A stretch of DNA of 64,000 bases from CALBRZ01 sp964511065 (GTDB lineage: Bacteria; Planctomycetota; Planctomycetia; Pirellulales; S012-138): assembly GCA_964511065.1 (NCBI GenBank), contig CAZEEG010000005.1:23417-87416 (forward strand), written 5' to 3'. This document shows positions 62,924-64,000 of this stretch, piece after piece. How positions within the stretch are numbered: position 1 is the stretch's first letter; every line of letters begins with the position of its first letter. The notes under the pieces are model-generated. The model worked only from the letters and a program-made list of their open reading frames with translations. It was not told the origin of the DNA and did no database searches. The position numbers and the translations under genes are program-made.

Positions 62924-63724
62924 ATGGGCTCGATCCACGAATACAACCGCCGTGCTTGGGACCGCCGCGCGCGAGAGCAGGCCCGCTTCACGCGGCCAGC
63001 CACCGACGACGACCTCCGCGACCCGCTCCGCAAGCTCGACGGCAGCGGTTGGCTGGGCGACGTGCAAGGCAAACGCCTGCTGTGCCTGGCCGCCGGGGGC
63101 GGGCGACAAAGCCTGATGTACGCCGCGGCCGGCGCCCTGGTTACGGTGGTCGATATCAGCGAGGAGATGCTGGCCATCGACCGCTATATGGCCGCCCAGA
63201 AAGGCTTCGATATCGCGGTGGTCCAGGCGTCGATGGATGATCTCTCCATCCTCGATGCCGGCAGCTTCGAACTGGTGATCCACCCGGTCAGCACCTGCTA
63301 TGTGCCAAACATCCACGCAGTATATCGCGAGGTGGCCCGGGTGACCGCTGCCGGCGGCATCTACGTGAGCCAGCACAAGCAGCCCACCAGTTTGCAGTCG
63401 AGTATCAGTCTTTCGCCCGGAGGGTACTATGAAATTACGGAACCCTACTACGAGCGCGGACCGCTTCCGCCGGTTGGCGGAAGCCTGCACCGCGAGGAAG
63501 GCACGCTGGAGTTTCTGCACCGCTGGGAAGAACTGATCGGCGGAATGTGCCAGGCTGGATTTGTGATTGAAGACCTGGCCGAGCCTCACCACGCCGATCC
63601 CGACGCGCGGCCCGGCGAATTTGGACATCGCAGCCAGTTCATTCCCCCGTATGTGCGCATCAAGGCCCGGCGGATCGCTGAGCGCCAACCACCGCCTCCC
63701 AAGGTGTGGCTGCCTGGCCAATAG
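62924..63724 (+). CDS. Class I SAM-dependent methyltransferase
   Basis: A 266-residue methyltransferase with the SAM-binding strand LCLAAGGGRQSLMYAAAGA (motif I, residues ~53-71), an acidic end of strand 2 in VTVVDISEEML, and VVQASMDDLSIL, then a motif IV-like FELVIHPVSTC. The C-terminal part is consistent with a substrate cap. It lacks DNA-methyltransferase motifs, so a small molecule, lipid or protein substrate is likely. It starts 12 bases after a small membrane protein gene. Specific substrate unknown. Confidence 0.88.
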   Translation: MGSIHEYNRRAWDRRAREQARFTRPATDDDLRDPLRKLDGSGWLGDVQGKRLLCLAAGGGRQSLMYAAAGALVTVVDISEEMLAIDRYMAAQKGFDIAVVQASMDDLSILDAGSFELVIHPVSTCYVPNIHAVYREVARVTAAGGIYVSQHKQPTSLQSSISLSPGGYYEITEPYYERGPLPPVGGSLHREEGTLEFLHRWEELIGGMCQAGFVIEDLAEPHHADPDARPGEFGHRSQFIPPYVRIKARRIAERQPPPPKVWLPGQ

Positions 63725-63755
63725 ATGACAGGGCGGCTGGCCGCGAAATAAAAGA

Positions 63756-63809
63756 ACCCTCGTTCGGGGTCCGGCAAAGCTGTGGGCTTTCACCGGTGCG
63801 AACGAGGGT
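63756..63809 (-). terminator. Intrinsic terminator of RGG-rich gene
   Basis: ACCCTCGTTCG (63756-63766) and its perfect complement (63799-63809) form an 11-bp stem around a 32-base loop. On the minus strand it is followed by TTCTTTTATTT, making it a strong terminator for the gene entering from the right. Confidence 0.8.
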
Positions 63810-63919
63810 CGCGTTATCGCCACCAGCGATCCGCTTGACACAGATGAACTGGTGACGGTTATAGACAACGTTGCAGCGATACGGGCCGGGCACCGACTCG
63901 CACCCGAGCATCGGTACGG

Positions 63920-64000
63920 CTAGTTACCGCGGCCACCTCCACGACCGCCACGGCCGCCACCGCGACCACCGCTGGCCGGGCCGCGACTGCCACCGCTGGG
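63920..64000 (-). CDS. C-terminal tail of RGG/glycine-rich protein (partial)
   Basis: The last 26 codons of a minus-strand gene running off the right end of the window, too short to be listed as a whole ORF. The translation is almost all Gly, Arg and Ser: SGGRGGGRGGRGGGRGN before a TAG at 63920-63922. Such RGG tails end RRM-type RNA-binding proteins in planctomycetes and cyanobacteria; an RRM further upstream is expected but cannot be seen. A strong terminator lies ~110 bases downstream, supporting a real 3' end. Confidence 0.7.
   Translation of the reverse strand, partial: PSGGSRGPASGGRGGGRGGRGGGRGN

Noticed and set aside
62510..63868. 452-residue minus-strand open frame
   Set aside because: Antisense to the methyltransferase and membrane protein genes; composition noise.
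1..64000. CRISPR arrays, rRNA, prophage or toxin-antitoxin pairs
   Set aside because: No regularly spaced repeats, rRNA signatures, phage structural genes or recognisable toxin-antitoxin pairs were seen.

Overview
The window reads as a chromosomal segment of a Planctomycetota bacterium, most likely Pirellulales-like. The DNA is visibly GC-rich. It carries planctomycete hallmark families: DUF1501 and DUF1549/DUF1553 proteins with Big2-like domains and CxxCH motifs, a Tat-exported PhoD phosphatase, a VCBS/FG-GAP protein, and a formylmethanofuran hydrolase/dehydrogenase subunit B that points to tetrahydromethanopterin C1 chemistry. Two runs of exactly 100 N (13913-14012 and 34850-34949) mark scaffold gaps in a draft assembly.

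Layout. 1-6.8 kb: tRNA-Ala(CGC), an SDR oxidoreductase, a universal stress protein followed by a two-domain DNA methyltransferase, and an MMPL/RND-type transporter. 7-17.4 kb: a tyrA-purSL overlap, a TIM-barrel isomerase-like gene, phoD, then a minus-strand set of histone-deacetylase-like protein, membrane protein, ROK glucokinase and SixA-like phosphatase. 17.6-26.2 kb: a secreted FG-GAP protein, two TPR proteins, two HAD phosphatases, an FAH-family hydrolase and purine nucleoside phosphorylase. 26.3-29.3 kb: a transposase scrap next to four tandem paralogous membrane proteins. 29.9-36.3 kb: a HEAT-repeat protein, two membrane-anchored unknowns, a rhomboid protease, a GSAM-like aminotransferase and a LarA-like protein. 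36.5-43.3 kb: the DUF1501 and DUF1549/1553 pair and a GT39-like glycosyltransferase. 43.6-48.4 kb: a run of a degenerate ketosynthase, nadB, a cupin and fhcB. 48.6-49.8 kb: overlapping transposase and integrase pseudogenes beside tRNA-Ser(GGA). 50.1-58.3 kb: dprA and a full oppABCDF-type peptide importer. 59.3-64 kb: an ASCH-domain protein, a second DUF1549/1553 protein, a small membrane protein, a methyltransferase and the tail of an RGG-rich protein.

Most genes are housekeeping or lineage-typical. No CRISPR array, prophage or complete insertion sequence was seen. The points most worth a second look are: the ketosynthase-fold protein that has lost its catalytic Cys and one His yet sits directly upstream of nadB; the fused beta-class plus Dam-class DNA methyltransferase with no visible endonuclease; the four-gene paralogous membrane array; the solitary FhcB whose metal-ligand Cys position appears to be Ser; and the mobile-element scar near the 3' end of tRNA-Ser.

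All functional calls come from reading the sequence and remembered family motifs. No database search was run.
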